64,000 bases of DNA from Thraustochytrium sp. TN22 (GCA_013306675.1 JABLUY010000128.1:1-64000), one strand, 5' to 3'; positions 39,987 through 50,364 are shown, numbered from the stretch's first letter. Notes: generated from the sequence alone by a model not told the origin. Translations and numbers: made by a program.

Positions 39987-42850
39987 ATGGCGTCGGCGGT
40001 GTTTCTGCTGGACCAGACGCAGCGGTCGCTGGAGCTTTTGCCGGATGCCACGGCCAAGGTGCGTATCTTGTGTTGTCTTGTTGTCTCTACGAAGCGAAGA
40101 GCGAGGCTGACTCGACGAGCGCCGCGCAGGACGTCTGCGAGGCCATGTGCAGGGCGCTGGGGCTGCTGGACGGCGACCGCGTCGCGCAGTACTTTGCGCT
40201 CGTGGCCAATGAGGATGGCAAGCGCAGCGAGGTGATCGTGCCGGACCGCGACGAGGTCGGGTTCTGGGCGGTCCGCTGTCACAGGCTCGTCTTTCGAATT
40301 GTCACCTTCGTGGACGCCGTCATTCACTCGCGCGACCCGGGCATGGTTCATCTGCGCTACATTCAGGCGCTCCACGACGTCATCGCTGGCAGACTGCTGG
40401 TGCCGGAGTCGCTCGTGGACCGCCTCGCTGCGCTGCAGTTGCACAAGCGCTTCGGCCCGTACAATAAGGCCGTGCACCGGCCCGGCTTCGTGGTGGACCG
40501 CCTCCTGGAGCTCGTACCGCGCCGCGCGCTGCCGGCGCGCAAGCCCGCGCGCTGGGAGGCTGACATCTTCGCGGCCTACCAGGCGCTCAGCAACCGCCGC
40601 GTGGACCCGGGCGCCGACTTTCTTCGCCTCGTCGAGGACCTGCCGCACTACGGCACGTCGCGCTTTGCGGCGCGTCGCGCGGCGGTGCCCACGGCCGACG
40701 ACGGAACGCTCGTCGTCAGCGGCCAGGGGCTCTCCTTCGAGCCTCTCGGCGGCAACCTCGACGGGGCTAGCACGCTGGCGTGGAGCTGGTCCGAGCTCGC
40801 CGGTTGGGCCATGCGTCAGCGCAACCCCAAGTGGTTTGCCGTCACTGTGGCCGATCCTGCGCGCGGTGATGCATCGCGGGAGAGCTTCGAGTTCCACTCG
40901 CTCAGCAGCCATGCCGCCGATCTTGCCATCCTTTGCACCAGGTATGCTCGTGTCCTCGCGGAGGCGCGCCGCCCGCTCGCTGCGCACCCGCCCGCGGAGC
41001 GCGCCAAGCCGTCTCTCGTCTCGTACGGGTCCACGGGCTCGATATCCACACTCCGTGCCGACCCAGGGTCTTCCTTCCGTTCCGCCGGTGCAGTCTCTAC
41101 GCTTCCCACGGAAAGCGAGGCTGGCTTCGGCGATGACGACGACGGTCACGACGACGACGACGACAACAACGACGACGACGACGACGACGACGACGACCGC
41201 AACGATGCGGACGACCCCAACGATGCGCACGACCGTACGGGTGAGGACGAGGACGAGGACGAGGACGAGGACCTTGATCCTAGTCACGGAGAGATGGACG
41301 GTGGTCTCCATGGCGACAAGGAGGCGGACAAGGAGAAGGTAGCGTCGCCACGTGCGAGCACGAGCGGCAGTCATCCAAAGGATAAGGCCTTTGACGAGGA
41401 GGAAGACCGGGCGCGCAAGGTGGCGGATTCCGTCGAGGCAGAGCGCTTGGAAGAAGATGCCGACGTGGCCTTCACGGAGGGCGCCCAGGACCAGATCAAC
41501 GATCGCGAGGTCGACGAAGCGTTTGAGAGGCGTGCAGCAGAGGACGACAAGGCTTTCGACGAGGAGGAGGAGCGTGCACGCATGGTGGCGGAGTCTATCG
41601 GCGCGGAGTATGTGGATCATCAAGATGACGAGGCCCTGGCAAAGGGCAACGTCTATGATGAGAACGCCAGCGTGAGCAACGCCGAGAGCGACGCTGAGAT
41701 AAATGAAAAGAGCAACGCTGAGAGCAACGCCGACAGCGGCGCCGAGAGCAACGCCGACAGCGGCGCCGAAAGCAACGCCGAGCGCGACGCCGAAAGCAAC
41801 GCCGAGCGCGACGCCGAAAGCAACGCCGAGAGCGACGCTGAGGCCGACACCAAGAGCGACGCCGAGAGCAAGGTCGAAGGTAGTAGCCCAGGGCTGGATG
41901 AGCCGTTGCCAGGCGATCGCCACGAGGGCTCCGAGGGCGGTGATGTCCTCGAAGCCTCTGCAAAAGGGTCCGAGAGCGCAGAGGAGGAGCAGCGAGAGCA
42001 TGAGGCAGCGGTGTTGCTGCAGGCGCACGCGCGAGGGGTCCTGCAGCGCAAGCGCATCGACGCGGAGATCGCCGAGATGGAGCAGAGCGCGCGCGAGACC
42101 GGTGCGATCCGCATCCAGGCCATGTACAGGGGATACGCCGCACGAGTGGCGTTCGACGAAATGGAGCGCGAATACGCAGCCATTTATATTCAGGCGAACG
42201 TGCGACGGTTCCTAGTTGCACTGCAGACACGCGCCGCTTCGGTGCCGCCCAGCCCGCCAGAGTCGCCGCCTTCAAGCAGGCCGAGCGAGGCGAGCGAGCC
42301 GCCGGCGCAAGCGGCCGACAAGGATAGGCTCGAAAAGGACGAGGACGAGGACGGCGAGGACAGCGCCAGTAGCGAATCGCCTCCATCGCCGCCGACACCG
42401 CCGCCTGGGCTCGATAGCATCGACGCGCTGCCACCGCCACCGCCGGATATGCCGCCACCGCCGGCTGTGCCTCCGCCTGGGTTCGACCTCGGCCTGGAGC
42501 CGGGCGTCGGGGTCAACGATGCAAGGAAGCGGCCGCAGCCGCCGGCATCGCCGCCGGCGCCGCCCGCAATGCCGCCGTCGCCGCCGAGCGCGGAGAGCTC
42601 TGCTCGCCGCCGGTCCTCCGTGCCTCGACCGCCGGCACCGGGGCTCATCAAGGAGGTGCAGCCTCGCAGGGCGTCGGCAGTGCCAACGCGCGAAGAGGAC
42701 CAGCCCGAGACGGGCGGCAAAAGTAGCAGCAAGAAGAGGCCGCAGCCGCCCACCGTGCCGCCCCCCAAGGAGGTCAGGGCGTTCGTTGCGCCCACGCCGC
42801 CGCGCGCGCTGCCCCCAAACGCACCGGACGACGGCGAGTACTCGGTGTGA
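39987..42850 (+). CDS. FERM-domain protein with acidic repeats, three IQ motifs and polyproline tail (two exons)
   Basis: 930 aa after splicing. Exon 1 (39987-40058) encodes 24 aa that complete the first FERM strand; exon 2 begins DVCEAMCRALGL. FERM F1-F3 covers residues about 1-305, with the F2 pattern DPGMVHLRYIQALHDVIAGRL and an F3/PH-like segment ending near ILCTRYARVL. Next come Asp-rich runs (about 360-400), repeats of NAES(N/D)A with Glu/Ser (about 540-610), and three IQ motifs between about 645 and 720 (VLLQAHARGVLQRKR, RIQAMYRGYAARV, YIQANVRRFLVAL). The tail is proline-rich (PPPPPDMPPPPAVPPP). FERM binds phosphoinositides and membrane-protein tails, IQ binds calmodulin, and polyproline recruits profilin or SH3 proteins. 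A cortical actin-membrane linker is likely; no myosin motor or talin rod is present. Confidence 0.82.
40059..40129 (+). other. Intron in the FERM gene (71 bp)
   Basis: Donor GTGCGT after AAG; acceptor GCCGCGCAG before GACGTC. Phase 0. It shifts from the reading frame of the start codon to that of the FERM body, so splicing is required. Confidence 0.88.
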
Positions 42851-43057
42851 GCGACGCATGTGCACTACTAACCTGGAGAAGGAAGTCTTAGTAACTTAGT
42901 AGCTTATGGGTTGAATGTTGTTGACACGGGCAGGGAAGGAAGGCGTCGAGGTCGAGGAGGGAGGTGCATGCAGAAAAGGACAGCAGCTCACATCATGATC
43001 ACGGTTCATCTTGTACCTCCAGTTCCTCCGCTACGCGAGCGGCTCCGACGGGTCCTT
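42851..43057. other. Convergent spacer
   Basis: 207 bp between the 3' ends of the FERM and mini-protein genes. A mildly AT-rich patch (about 42880-42925) may be a 3'-end processing region. Confidence 0.35.
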
Positions 43058-43376
43058 TTAAAAGTGCGCCGGCGTAGTCTGTCTCCGCCAGTTCGCGTAG
43101 TCCGGATCGAACTTGAAGTTCGAGTCGTCTAGGAACATGTAATCGACGATGAGCAGCGCCACGAAAACGCCCACCATGGTGATCTGCGCGCAAGAACTCC
43201 TGCTTAGTTAGCCCTTTGCTCGCGCCCGCGGTCCGCGCGCGCGTGCATGCACTTACAAAGGCCGTCTGGATGATGTAATCGGCGACCGCGAAGGCTAGCA
43301 CGATGAAGAGAAAGATGAAAGCGATGAGCGTGTACCTGCGCGTGTTCAGCCCCAGCGTGTACAGAAGCAGCGCCAT
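43058..43376 (-). CDS. Two-helix 81-aa membrane mini-protein (two exons)
   Basis: Exon 1 (43376-43257) encodes 40 aa with one strong transmembrane helix (LIAFIFLFIVLAFAVADYII). Exon 2 (43183-43058) adds 41 aa with a second helix (MVGVFVALLIVDYMFL) and a polar end (FDPDYANWRRQTTPAHF). Each intron boundary falls between the helices. I do not recognise the family. Its size and hairpin topology recall small subunits of ER or mitochondrial membrane complexes. The clean splice sites and the well-formed second exon make a real gene likely despite its size. Confidence 0.75.
43184..43256 (-). other. Intron in the two-helix mini-protein gene (73 bp)
   Basis: Donor GTAAGT after TTT; acceptor CGCGCAG before ATC. 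Phase 0. The second helix appears only in the spliced frame. Confidence 0.85.
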
Positions 43377-44380
43377 CCTGACTACCTGCTCGTCCGCGCG
43401 CCAGTCCGTCAGCCTCCCTTCCCTCTGCCTGCCTCGCGCAGCCGGCGCGCCGGGCCGTCCTTGCGCCCGCCGTATCCCGCCGCCTCATGCACCCCAGCAT
43501 GCCTGCCGCCGCGCGCAGCCCCCCGCGCGCACGGCCCGGGCGCGCGGCGGGCGAGCCGCCGCGCGCGCGCCGCCACCTACCGAGCCGCCACCGCGCCGCC
43601 GCCGCCGGGGAGCGAGAGCGCGCGCGTGAACGAAGACGATCGACCGATCGATCTACCTCGCGCAAGCCGTGACAACCTTCTCCAGCGAGCGAGCTCCCGT
43701 CTCCGCCAGCCGCGTAACCCCGCCCCGCGCGTGACGCCGCCTGCTTGGCGCTGCCTCACGGCACGCCGCAGAACCGGTTCTCTACGGTACTTTCACCTGA
43801 GGGCGATCAGCGCCGCCGTAACCCTGTTGGCGCTGTGACGCCGCCGTGGGCTACGAGCGCGAGGAGGACGCTGGCGACGTGGACAAAGTTCGGGACGGGC
43901 TGCGTCTTCTGGAGCTCGGCGCCGGAAGCTCCCTGCGACCTGCGAGGGACAAGGAGCGCCAGATCAAGCGACGATCGAATACTGGTATGGGAGGGTACCA
44001 GGTCCCGTTGTACTCGAGGCGAGTCCAACCCGAGCCGAAGCTAGTTCCGCACGCGAGCTGCGAGACGTGGTGCCCGTGCGCACGGAAGTCTGAAGCCAGC
44101 GGCAGCTCGCCGGTGGAGGCGGCGTGAGCGCGCCCACGTGGAGCCAAGAGCTAACTAACTTACCTGAGGTACGAGCCACGAGGCTAGCCAGCTAGCCAGC
44201 GGCGTCGTACTACTCCGAGGACTGAACGAGCGAGCGCTGTGGCGTGCAGTGGCGTCCGAGTCTCGCTGATCGAAGCGCCCGCTATCCAGTCCAGGGTCAC
44301 GGTCAGGCGCCGGCAGAGCTGCAACGCGCGCGCGAGGGGCCGGAGCGGAGCGGCGGCGGCGCGGTGCGTGGCGAGCGAGC

Positions 44381-44415
44381 GAGGCGAGGCGAGGCGAGGC
44401 GAGGCGAGGCGAGGC
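44381..44415. repeat. (GAGGC)7 pentanucleotide repeat
   Basis: Seven units in the SYLF gene upstream region. Confidence 0.9.
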
Positions 44416-44460
44416 GCGCGGCGCGCGAGGCAGCCAGCTCGCGCTCGGGCAGCTCAAGCG

Positions 44461-44482
44461 ACTAGCTAGCTAGCTAGCTCTA
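44461..44482. repeat. (CTAG)n / AGCTAGCT tract 15 bp before a start codon
   Basis: About five overlapping CTAG units; self-complementary. It ends 15 bp before the SYLF ATG, so it probably lies in the 5' UTR or at the transcription start. Confidence 0.8.
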
Positions 44483-44496
44483 CTAGCTCGAGCAAG

Positions 44497-45765
44497 ATGG
44501 GGCGGTTTTCTCTGGACGGGTACACGGACAAGTGCATTCGCATGTTGAACGACATGGTGAATCCCAAGTATGTCAAGGCGGACAAGCAGGTGCCAGCGAC
44601 GCTAATCAGGCACTGCGAGGGCATCGCGTTCATCACGATCTTCAAGGCCGGGCTCTTCGTCATGGGCGGCAACGTGGGCGGCGGCTGCGTGATCGCCAAG
44701 GTGAAGGACGACAGCTCGCCGCGCGGCTGGCGCTGGAGCGGGCCCATCTCCGTGGCAGTGGGCGGCCTGGGCGGCGGCTTCATCTTCGGCGCCGAGAAGA
44801 TTGACTCCATGATTATTCTCAACACCAAGGGCGCTGTCAAGGCCTTCATGGACAAGGGCCAGGTCACCTTCGGCGGCAACGTGTCGCTGGCCGTCGGCCC
44901 GGTGGGCCGCGACATCGAGGCGCACGCCGGTATTTCCGCTAAGAAGCAGATTGTGGCGGCCTATTCGTACAGCAAGGCGCAGGGTCTCTACATTGGCGGC
45001 ACTCTGGAGGGTGCCTTTGTCCTCGGCCGCAACTCTGACAATGTCAAGTACTACGGCGACCCGTCCGTGACGCCGCACAAGATCCTGAGCGGCGAAGTGC
45101 GCCCGCCACTCAAGGTTGATACGCTGCACCGCGAGCTCTACGCCATTCATGACAAGAAGGGCGACTACCAGAGCCTGCCCGACTCCATGCACGGCGCGCC
45201 CTCGCGTGAGCCGAGCATGTATGGGTCTGACTTCGGCGCCGCGGCGGCAGGCGCCGGCGCCGCCGCGGGCGCCGCCACCGCCGCGCTGCCGCCCAACTGG
45301 CGCCAGGTCACCACGCCCGACGGCAAGCCGTACTACCACAATACCGTCACCAACGAGACTGCCTGGGAGCGCCCCGGCGGCGCGGCGCCCACGCCGGCGG
45401 CTGCGCCGGCGGCCTCGCAGGACCCCTTCACGAACCAGCACGTGCAGGCGAAGGCTGAGCCGGCGCAGTTCGTCAACCCGACAGTGCCGGTGGCACAGGC
45501 GGTGCCGTCCACCTCCCACCATGAGCAGTCGCCCTTCCAGCAGGCCGGTCGTACAACGCCCCCTGTGCCGGTCTCCAGGCCGTCCGCGGCGCGCAACGAC
45601 ACCGCTACCGCGCTCTACGACTACACGGCAGCACGCCCGGATGAGCTCTCCTTCAAGCTCAATGACAGACTCACCGTGCTTGACAAGAGCGACGCCAACT
45701 GGTGGAAGTGCAGCCTGCACGGCAAGTCCGGCATGGCGCCTTCCAACTATCTCAAGGCCGATTGA
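44497..45765 (+). CDS. SYLF-WW-SH3 protein (Ysc84/SH3YL1-like)
   Basis: 422 aa from ATG. Residues about 1-215 are a SYLF domain: IRHCEGIAFITIFKAGLFVMGG, GGLGGGFIFGAEK and the Gly-rich AQGLYIGGTLEGAFV are all typical. A WW domain lies at about 264-293 (LPPNWRQVTTPDGKPYYHN, then TAWERP). A C-terminal SH3 domain spans about 370-420 (ALYDYTAARPDELSF, then NWWKCSLHGKSGMAPSNYL), with the aromatic ligand-binding residues in place. SYLF proteins bind phosphoinositides and actin and act in endocytosis. Yeast Ysc84 and SH3YL1 have SYLF plus SH3; the WW domain is an extra. Its SH3 and WW could in principle bind the proline-rich tail of the nearby FERM protein, but that is speculation. Confidence 0.92.
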   Translation: MGRFSLDGYTDKCIRMLNDMVNPKYVKADKQVPATLIRHCEGIAFITIFKAGLFVMGGNVGGGCVIAKVKDDSSPRGWRWSGPISVAVGGLGGGFIFGAEKIDSMIILNTKGAVKAFMDKGQVTFGGNVSLAVGPVGRDIEAHAGISAKKQIVAAYSYSKAQGLYIGGTLEGAFVLGRNSDNVKYYGDPSVTPHKILSGEVRPPLKVDTLHRELYAIHDKKGDYQSLPDSMHGAPSREPSMYGSDFGAAAAGAGAAAGAATAALPPNWRQVTTPDGKPYYHNTVTNETAWERPGGAAPTPAAAPAASQDPFTNQHVQAKAEPAQFVNPTVPVAQAVPSTSHHEQSPFQQAGRTTPPVPVSRPSAARNDTATALYDYTAARPDELSFKLNDRLTVLDKSDANWWKCSLHGKSGMAPSNYLKAD

Positions 45766-45881
45766 TCACATGTCTTGGGGCTCCGAGCGTGATGAGTATA
45801 GTATTGTACTGTGGATTTTCAGGTGGTAGTTCAAATGTGAGTGGCGCGGCTTGCCTGTGGAGGAGGTGAAGCGGGATTCCG

Positions 45882-47360
45882 TCAAAGTTCTCTTCGAATC
45901 GGCCGAAGAGCCCCCGGCGTCCAGAGCATTATCGGTGGTTCTTGTGGCACGAGGCACGATGCCCTGAGCGCGAGCGACGACTGAGAGAGCGACGACGGGG
46001 ACGTCGACGACAGCGTCGAGGTCGACGTTGAGGACATCGTGGACGTCGAGGTCGACGACAGGGACGACGTCGACGTCGATGACAAGGTCGAGGTTGAGGT
46101 CGACGAAGGCGTGAACGTTGAGGCTGACGAGTTCGGCTCGGTGGATGAGATTGGCAGCCAAGTGGTCCCAGATGAGGACGCGGGCGAAGCGGACGTGCGC
46201 AGCATTACGGACGCTGGTAGCAAAGCGGACGGATCAAAGTGGACCGCCCGACCTTGAGAAGATCGACCTGGGTTCGTGGGGCTGGCACACCTTGCAGGGC
46301 TTTCACGACTTGCAGGGCTCGCAGCGCACACGACTCTCTTAGGGCTCACAGGGCTCACTGGGTGCGTTGTTGTTGGGCTCAGGGTTGTCCCTACAGAAGC
46401 CCAGACACCTGGAGTGGACAGTTGGGTGGTACCCTCAGCGAGACGCAAAAAGGGTCCGGTGTCGAAGCGCTCAGGTAGCACGCTTGACGTGGCCGCACTG
46501 CTGCTGCTGCTACTGCTGCTGCTGCTACGGCTACCGCTGCTTCTGCAATCGCTTCGAGCGGAGCCACAGGCCGCACGTGCGTTGTCCTCGTCCATGTTCT
46601 CGTCAGGGAGCACACGCGCCGCCAGGCGAGCCCAGCCCTTTCGTCGGTTTGGGCGGCTGCTCTCGCGGTGCGCGAGTCGAATAGCGTTGGAGGCCTCGCA
46701 ATGTTGTAGATTCTGCACAAAGCCCTGTACAAGCTGCGGTGCTGTCTGCTGCGCTGCAAGTGCAGCCTCCTTGTACACCTTGGCCGCTCGAGCGAAGTTC
46801 TTGTTGCCTTCCAGAGCGACGGCGTACGTGTGGAGCGCAACAGGCACGAGCGCGACTCGTCCGTGCCTCTCGCAGGCATCGACGGCGTCTTTGGCTGGCG
46901 CGTACGCTTCAGAGAAGCGACGCGCATCGATAAGCAGCGCTGCCTGCCTGAGGAGCACCTCGGGCGAGCAGCGATCGCTCCGCACCTTGGCAGTCCAAGA
47001 CGTGAGCGCCTTGAGCGCCGCCTCACCACGGCCCGCATCGTGAAGGAGCTTTGCCTGCCAGTCCACGAGCTCGTTGGCCAGCGCCAGCGCGCGAGCATTC
47101 AGCGTGCGAGGGTTTGATGCGAGCCGTCTTGCGAGCGCCCCACAGGCTTTTCTCACGGCCCTCGCCTGGGCGCCGCGGTTGGGCGCGCCGTGCTGCCGCA
47201 GCACAAGGAGCAGTTGGGCGGCTGCGTCTTGCACTGCCGCCTCTCCGGAGGCATCTGTGTCGCGTGCGGCCTGCGCAGCGCGCACCACCACAGTGCGCAC
47301 GTGTTCGCCGGCGAACGCCATGCCCGCGGTGGTCTGACAGTGGTGGCGGTCCGAGTCCAT
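45882..47360 (-). CDS. TPR-like helical protein with Ser/Thr-rich tail
   Basis: 492 aa from ATG 47360 (a second Met lies 13 codons later). Residues about 15-220 are alpha-helical in pairs, with TPR-like spacing (ALLIDARRFSEAYAPAKDAVDAC, then VALEGNKNFARAAKVYKEAALAA). The rest is disordered: a polyserine run from CTG-strand repeats (about 46500-46530) and then a low-complexity array of STSTLSS-type units (about 46000-46125). A scaffold or adaptor is likely; no specific family was recognised. Confidence 0.65.
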   Translation of the reverse strand: MDSDRHHCQTTAGMAFAGEHVRTVVVRAAQAARDTDASGEAAVQDAAAQLLLVLRQHGAPNRGAQARAVRKACGALARRLASNPRTLNARALALANELVDWQAKLLHDAGRGEAALKALTSWTAKVRSDRCSPEVLLRQAALLIDARRFSEAYAPAKDAVDACERHGRVALVPVALHTYAVALEGNKNFARAAKVYKEAALAAQQTAPQLVQGFVQNLQHCEASNAIRLAHRESSRPNRRKGWARLAARVLPDENMDEDNARAACGSARSDCRSSGSRSSSSSSSSSSAATSSVLPERFDTGPFLRLAEGTTQLSTPGVWASVGTTLSPTTTHPVSPVSPKRVVCAASPASRESPARCASPTNPGRSSQGRAVHFDPSALLPASVMLRTSASPASSSGTTWLPISSTEPNSSASTFTPSSTSTSTLSSTSTSSLSSTSTSTMSSTSTSTLSSTSPSSLSQSSLALRASCLVPQEPPIMLWTPGALRPIRREL

Positions 47361-47709
47361 CACGATGATGATGATGGTGGGCACACAAGTGTCGGTTGCA
47401 ACTTTTTCCCCTCGTCAGCCTGACTTACTCATCTCACTCACTGTCATCTCACAGTCAGTCAGAGTGGGGAGACAGACGATGAGCGAACAGTCTCGCGCGG
47501 CAAGCACACGGACCCAGAGAATGAATCGAGCAGAACAACACAAAAGTCTCTTTCTCTCTCTCTCTCTCGCTGTCTTTGACTCTAGGTTTACATACAAAAG
47601 TTGGCTGGGCTCGTGATGATGTTGGGTTGGTTCGCACGCAGCAGCAGCAGCAGGTGCAGGTGCAAGCGCATCTCTGGATGGGCACTTTTGCTCGCACTTG
47701 CAGCCAGGT
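47361..47709. other. Spacer between Wee1 and the TPR-like gene
   Basis: 349 bp between two - strand genes. It contains a CT microsatellite at about 47549-47571 and a CAG run near 47638-47652. No gene seen. Confidence 0.45.
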
Positions 47710-49891
47710 TTAGAGCGTGTTCGAGCGGCGCATCCGGTTGCGGGCATCCTCAAAGGTACCAGCATCGAAGGCGGCGGCCTGCTGCTGCAGCCCGGAGGCG
47801 GCGGCCTTCATGCGCACAAGCTCCTTGCGGTACTCCTCGGCCGCGGCGCGCTCGCGCGCCAGCTGGATCTCCCACGGGGTGCGCAGCACGCCGCCGGGCC
47901 CGCCCGAGGTGAGAAGAGTCTCGGCACTGGGCCGCACGACAGGGTCCTTCCCAAGCATGAGTCGGATGAGGACGCGCATGTCAGCGGAGATGTTGTTGAG
48001 TGCCTGCTCGCAGAGCACGCCGTTGCGGATCTCGTGCCACTCCGGGCCATTGGCCGGAAGCTCGCGGCCGAGGCACATCTCGTAGAGCGAGGCGCCGAGC
48101 GAGAAGATGTCCCCCTTCATGAGCTGGGAGTAGTCCTCGTTGAGGAGCTCGAGCGCCATGTAACGTGAGTCGCCCTCCTCAATGTCCTGCGCATAGCACG
48201 CCTGCTCCTTGCTCTCGTAGTTGATCTTGGCGCCGTCGCGATCTTCGTCATCGTCGTCGAAGATGAGAAGTGAGGGCGAGGGCGAGGATACGCGCGAGCT
48301 CGTGGAGCGCATGGACCCCATGCGGCGCAACGGCGTGCGGTCCGCATCGCATATGGACAGCGGCGGGCGACTGCCGAAGCTGCCGCCGTTCTTGCTGCTG
48401 AAGCTGCCACTGCCACTGCCGGCCTCAAGCAACGGCGGCGGGCGCGGCAGCTGGTCGTCGGCGCGAAGCGGGCTGCGGCCGGTAGACGCCTCGCAGGCGT
48501 CTTCGGCGCCGGAGATGCGCGCCAGGCAGGCGTGGCCGAGGTCGCCGACTTTGAAGACGCCATTCTTGACGAAGATGTTAGCCGGTTTAATGTCCAGGTG
48601 CACGAGCTTGTGCTTGTGCAGGCTGTGGAGGCCATCGAGGACCTGGCGCGCGAGTTTGCGCGCGGTAGCTTCGAATCCGTCCGGGTAGTCGCGCGAGCGG
48701 ATCATGTCCTGCAGGCTCCTGTCGCACAGCTCGGTCTGAATGAAGAGGCGGCCGTCCTCGACGAAGGCGCCAAAGTAGCGCACGATATGCGGGCTGTCCT
48801 GCTCACTGCAAATGGCCGAGAGCGCGAAGACCTCCTTGAGCACGCGCTCGCGGTCTGCGCGGCCCTTGAAGCGCTGCTTGGTCACCTTGACCGCATAGAG
48901 GCAGCCGTCGAGCCGGTTGCGGCACTTGAAGACCGTGCCAAAGGTGCCGCCCCCGAGAATGCCTTGCTCCTCGAACTCCTCCTTGAAGCGAGACAGCGTC
49001 GCGGACTTCTCCAGCGTAAGCGCGGTTTGCGCAGGCAGGTGCGGCGACGCGTAGCCACCGCCGCCGCCCCGCGCGCGGCGCCCGCGCAGGCCCGTGGCGC
49101 CTCCCGGGGCGCGCAGCGGCTGAGGCGAGCAAGCTGAGAACGGAGAGCGGGGCGGCGTCTCCGATCCCCCGCCCAGGGCGCGACCGCGCGCGAAGCGGCG
49201 CGGTGCGGCGTTCGCGTGGCTCTCGTCCTCCTCGTCTTCGTCGATGAGCGCGGCCGCGCGGGGCGTCCCGCTCGCCTCGTCCGCCCGCTCATCCTCTTCC
49301 ATGCCGTAGCTGGCGTCCGATACGCTGCACGTGCGCTTGAGCTCGTTGCAGAGCGCCGTGGGTGACATGTTGGACTTGCACGGTGTAGGCGGCATCGGGC
49401 TGGGCGGCAGCAGCGGCGTCGTGCTGCCGCGGCGAGCCCGGCGCCGCGCCACCGTGCCTGGCCCCGCCTTCTTGCACGTGCTCGGCACGGCCAAGACGGG
49501 CGACTCCGCCGTCTCGAAGAGGTCCGCGTCTCCAGATGCGTCGCTCCCGCCGCGCGACCGCGGCTTGCGCACGGTGCGGGGCGCCGGCGTCGCGCCGCTG
49601 CGCCCAAACGCGAGACGCGCGGGCCGCAGGATGCCCTCGTACTCCTCCGCGTCGTTGTCGTCGTCCTCGTCGTCCTCGTCGTCGTCCTCGTCGCTATCCG
49701 CAGTCACGTACGAGGAGAGTGACTTGCGCTCACGTCTGCAGCGCCGCGTCGCGCCCGGGCTTGCGAAGAGCGTTGTGCGCTCCGGCGAGCGGTCGAAGCT
49801 CGTGCTGGCGCCACTCACGGCCGTCAGCGAGGACTCGTTCAGGTTCGACGTGTAAAAGGGGTTGACGTTCGACGTGCGGGCCGCGCAGCAA

Positions 49892-49923
<32 letters not shown>

Positions 49924-50229
49924 GCCGCCACCGGCCCCGGGTCCGCTTGGGATGCCATCCTCGCGGTCAGGAGTCCCAAAGATCAGGTTGCGCTGCAGCC
50001 TGTGATTCTCCGAAGCCGAAGCGGGCGTGTCGAAGAGCACCTTGCGCGTGCTGCCGAGCGCCTGGCACGCCGTCGCGGGCGTGTCAGTGGGACGACTCGT
50101 GTCCGGCGTTGCGTGGAGGCCGCCCGCGGGCGTATGCATCCTGCGCCGCTTCCACGCGGGCGACGCCTCCCGCATGTGGCTGGGCGAGTCCAGCAGCCTC
50201 GTGCCGCCGCTCTTCATGACGCCCGGCAT
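47710..50229 (-). CDS. WEE1: Wee1-family protein kinase with a large activation-loop insert
   Basis: 839 aa from ATG 50229; the frame upstream of it has no ATG. The N-terminal ~400 residues are disordered and dense in Ser/Thr-Pro sites (DTPA, FGTPD, HTPAG), as in Wee1 regulatory regions. The kinase domain shows Wee1 hallmarks: SRFKEEFEEQGILGGGTFGTVFKC, AVKVTKQRF (ATP lysine), HLDIKPANIF, GDLGH replacing DFG, and EEGDSRYMALELL. Wee1 phosphorylates CDK1 on the ATP-loop tyrosine and delays mitosis. The unusual part is a 111-residue, Ser/Pro/Asp-rich insert (48181-48513) between GDLGHACLARI and EEGDSR, where typical Wee1 kinases have only a few residues. A short coiled coil follows the kinase domain. 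Confidence 0.92.
49892..49925 (-). repeat. CTG/CAG tract read as polyserine in Wee1
   Basis: A GCT/CTG-strand trinucleotide run next to a Gly run, in the disordered N-terminal region of the kinase. Confidence 0.8.
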
Positions 50230-50364
50230 CCTGGGCGGGCGGGCGCTAGCGGGCGCGCTAGCCCAGCCGAGCTTTGCCTGTCGCCCAGCTGAGCTTTTGC
50301 CTGTGCTGTCTGGCGCGTGCTCGGGGGATTCTTGCAACGGGCGATGGGAGGGATGTGGCCGGCA

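Larger units (their letters stand above)
43377..44496. promoter_or_regulatory. Divergent spacer between the mini-protein and SYLF genes
   Basis: 1.12 kb without a credible gene. It has a (GAGGC)n tract and a (TAGC)n tract next to the SYLF start codon. Short open frames here lack ATG starts or domain content. Confidence 0.45.

Noticed and set aside
39752-42028. 758-aa - strand frame opposite the FERM gene
   Set aside because: Shadow frame; its hydrophobic GVALGVA runs are the complement of the NAESDAE-type repeats of the real gene.
43846-44127. 93-aa open frame in the SYLF upstream region
   Set aside because: Begins at GTG, lacks recognisable features, and sits in a promoter-like spacer.
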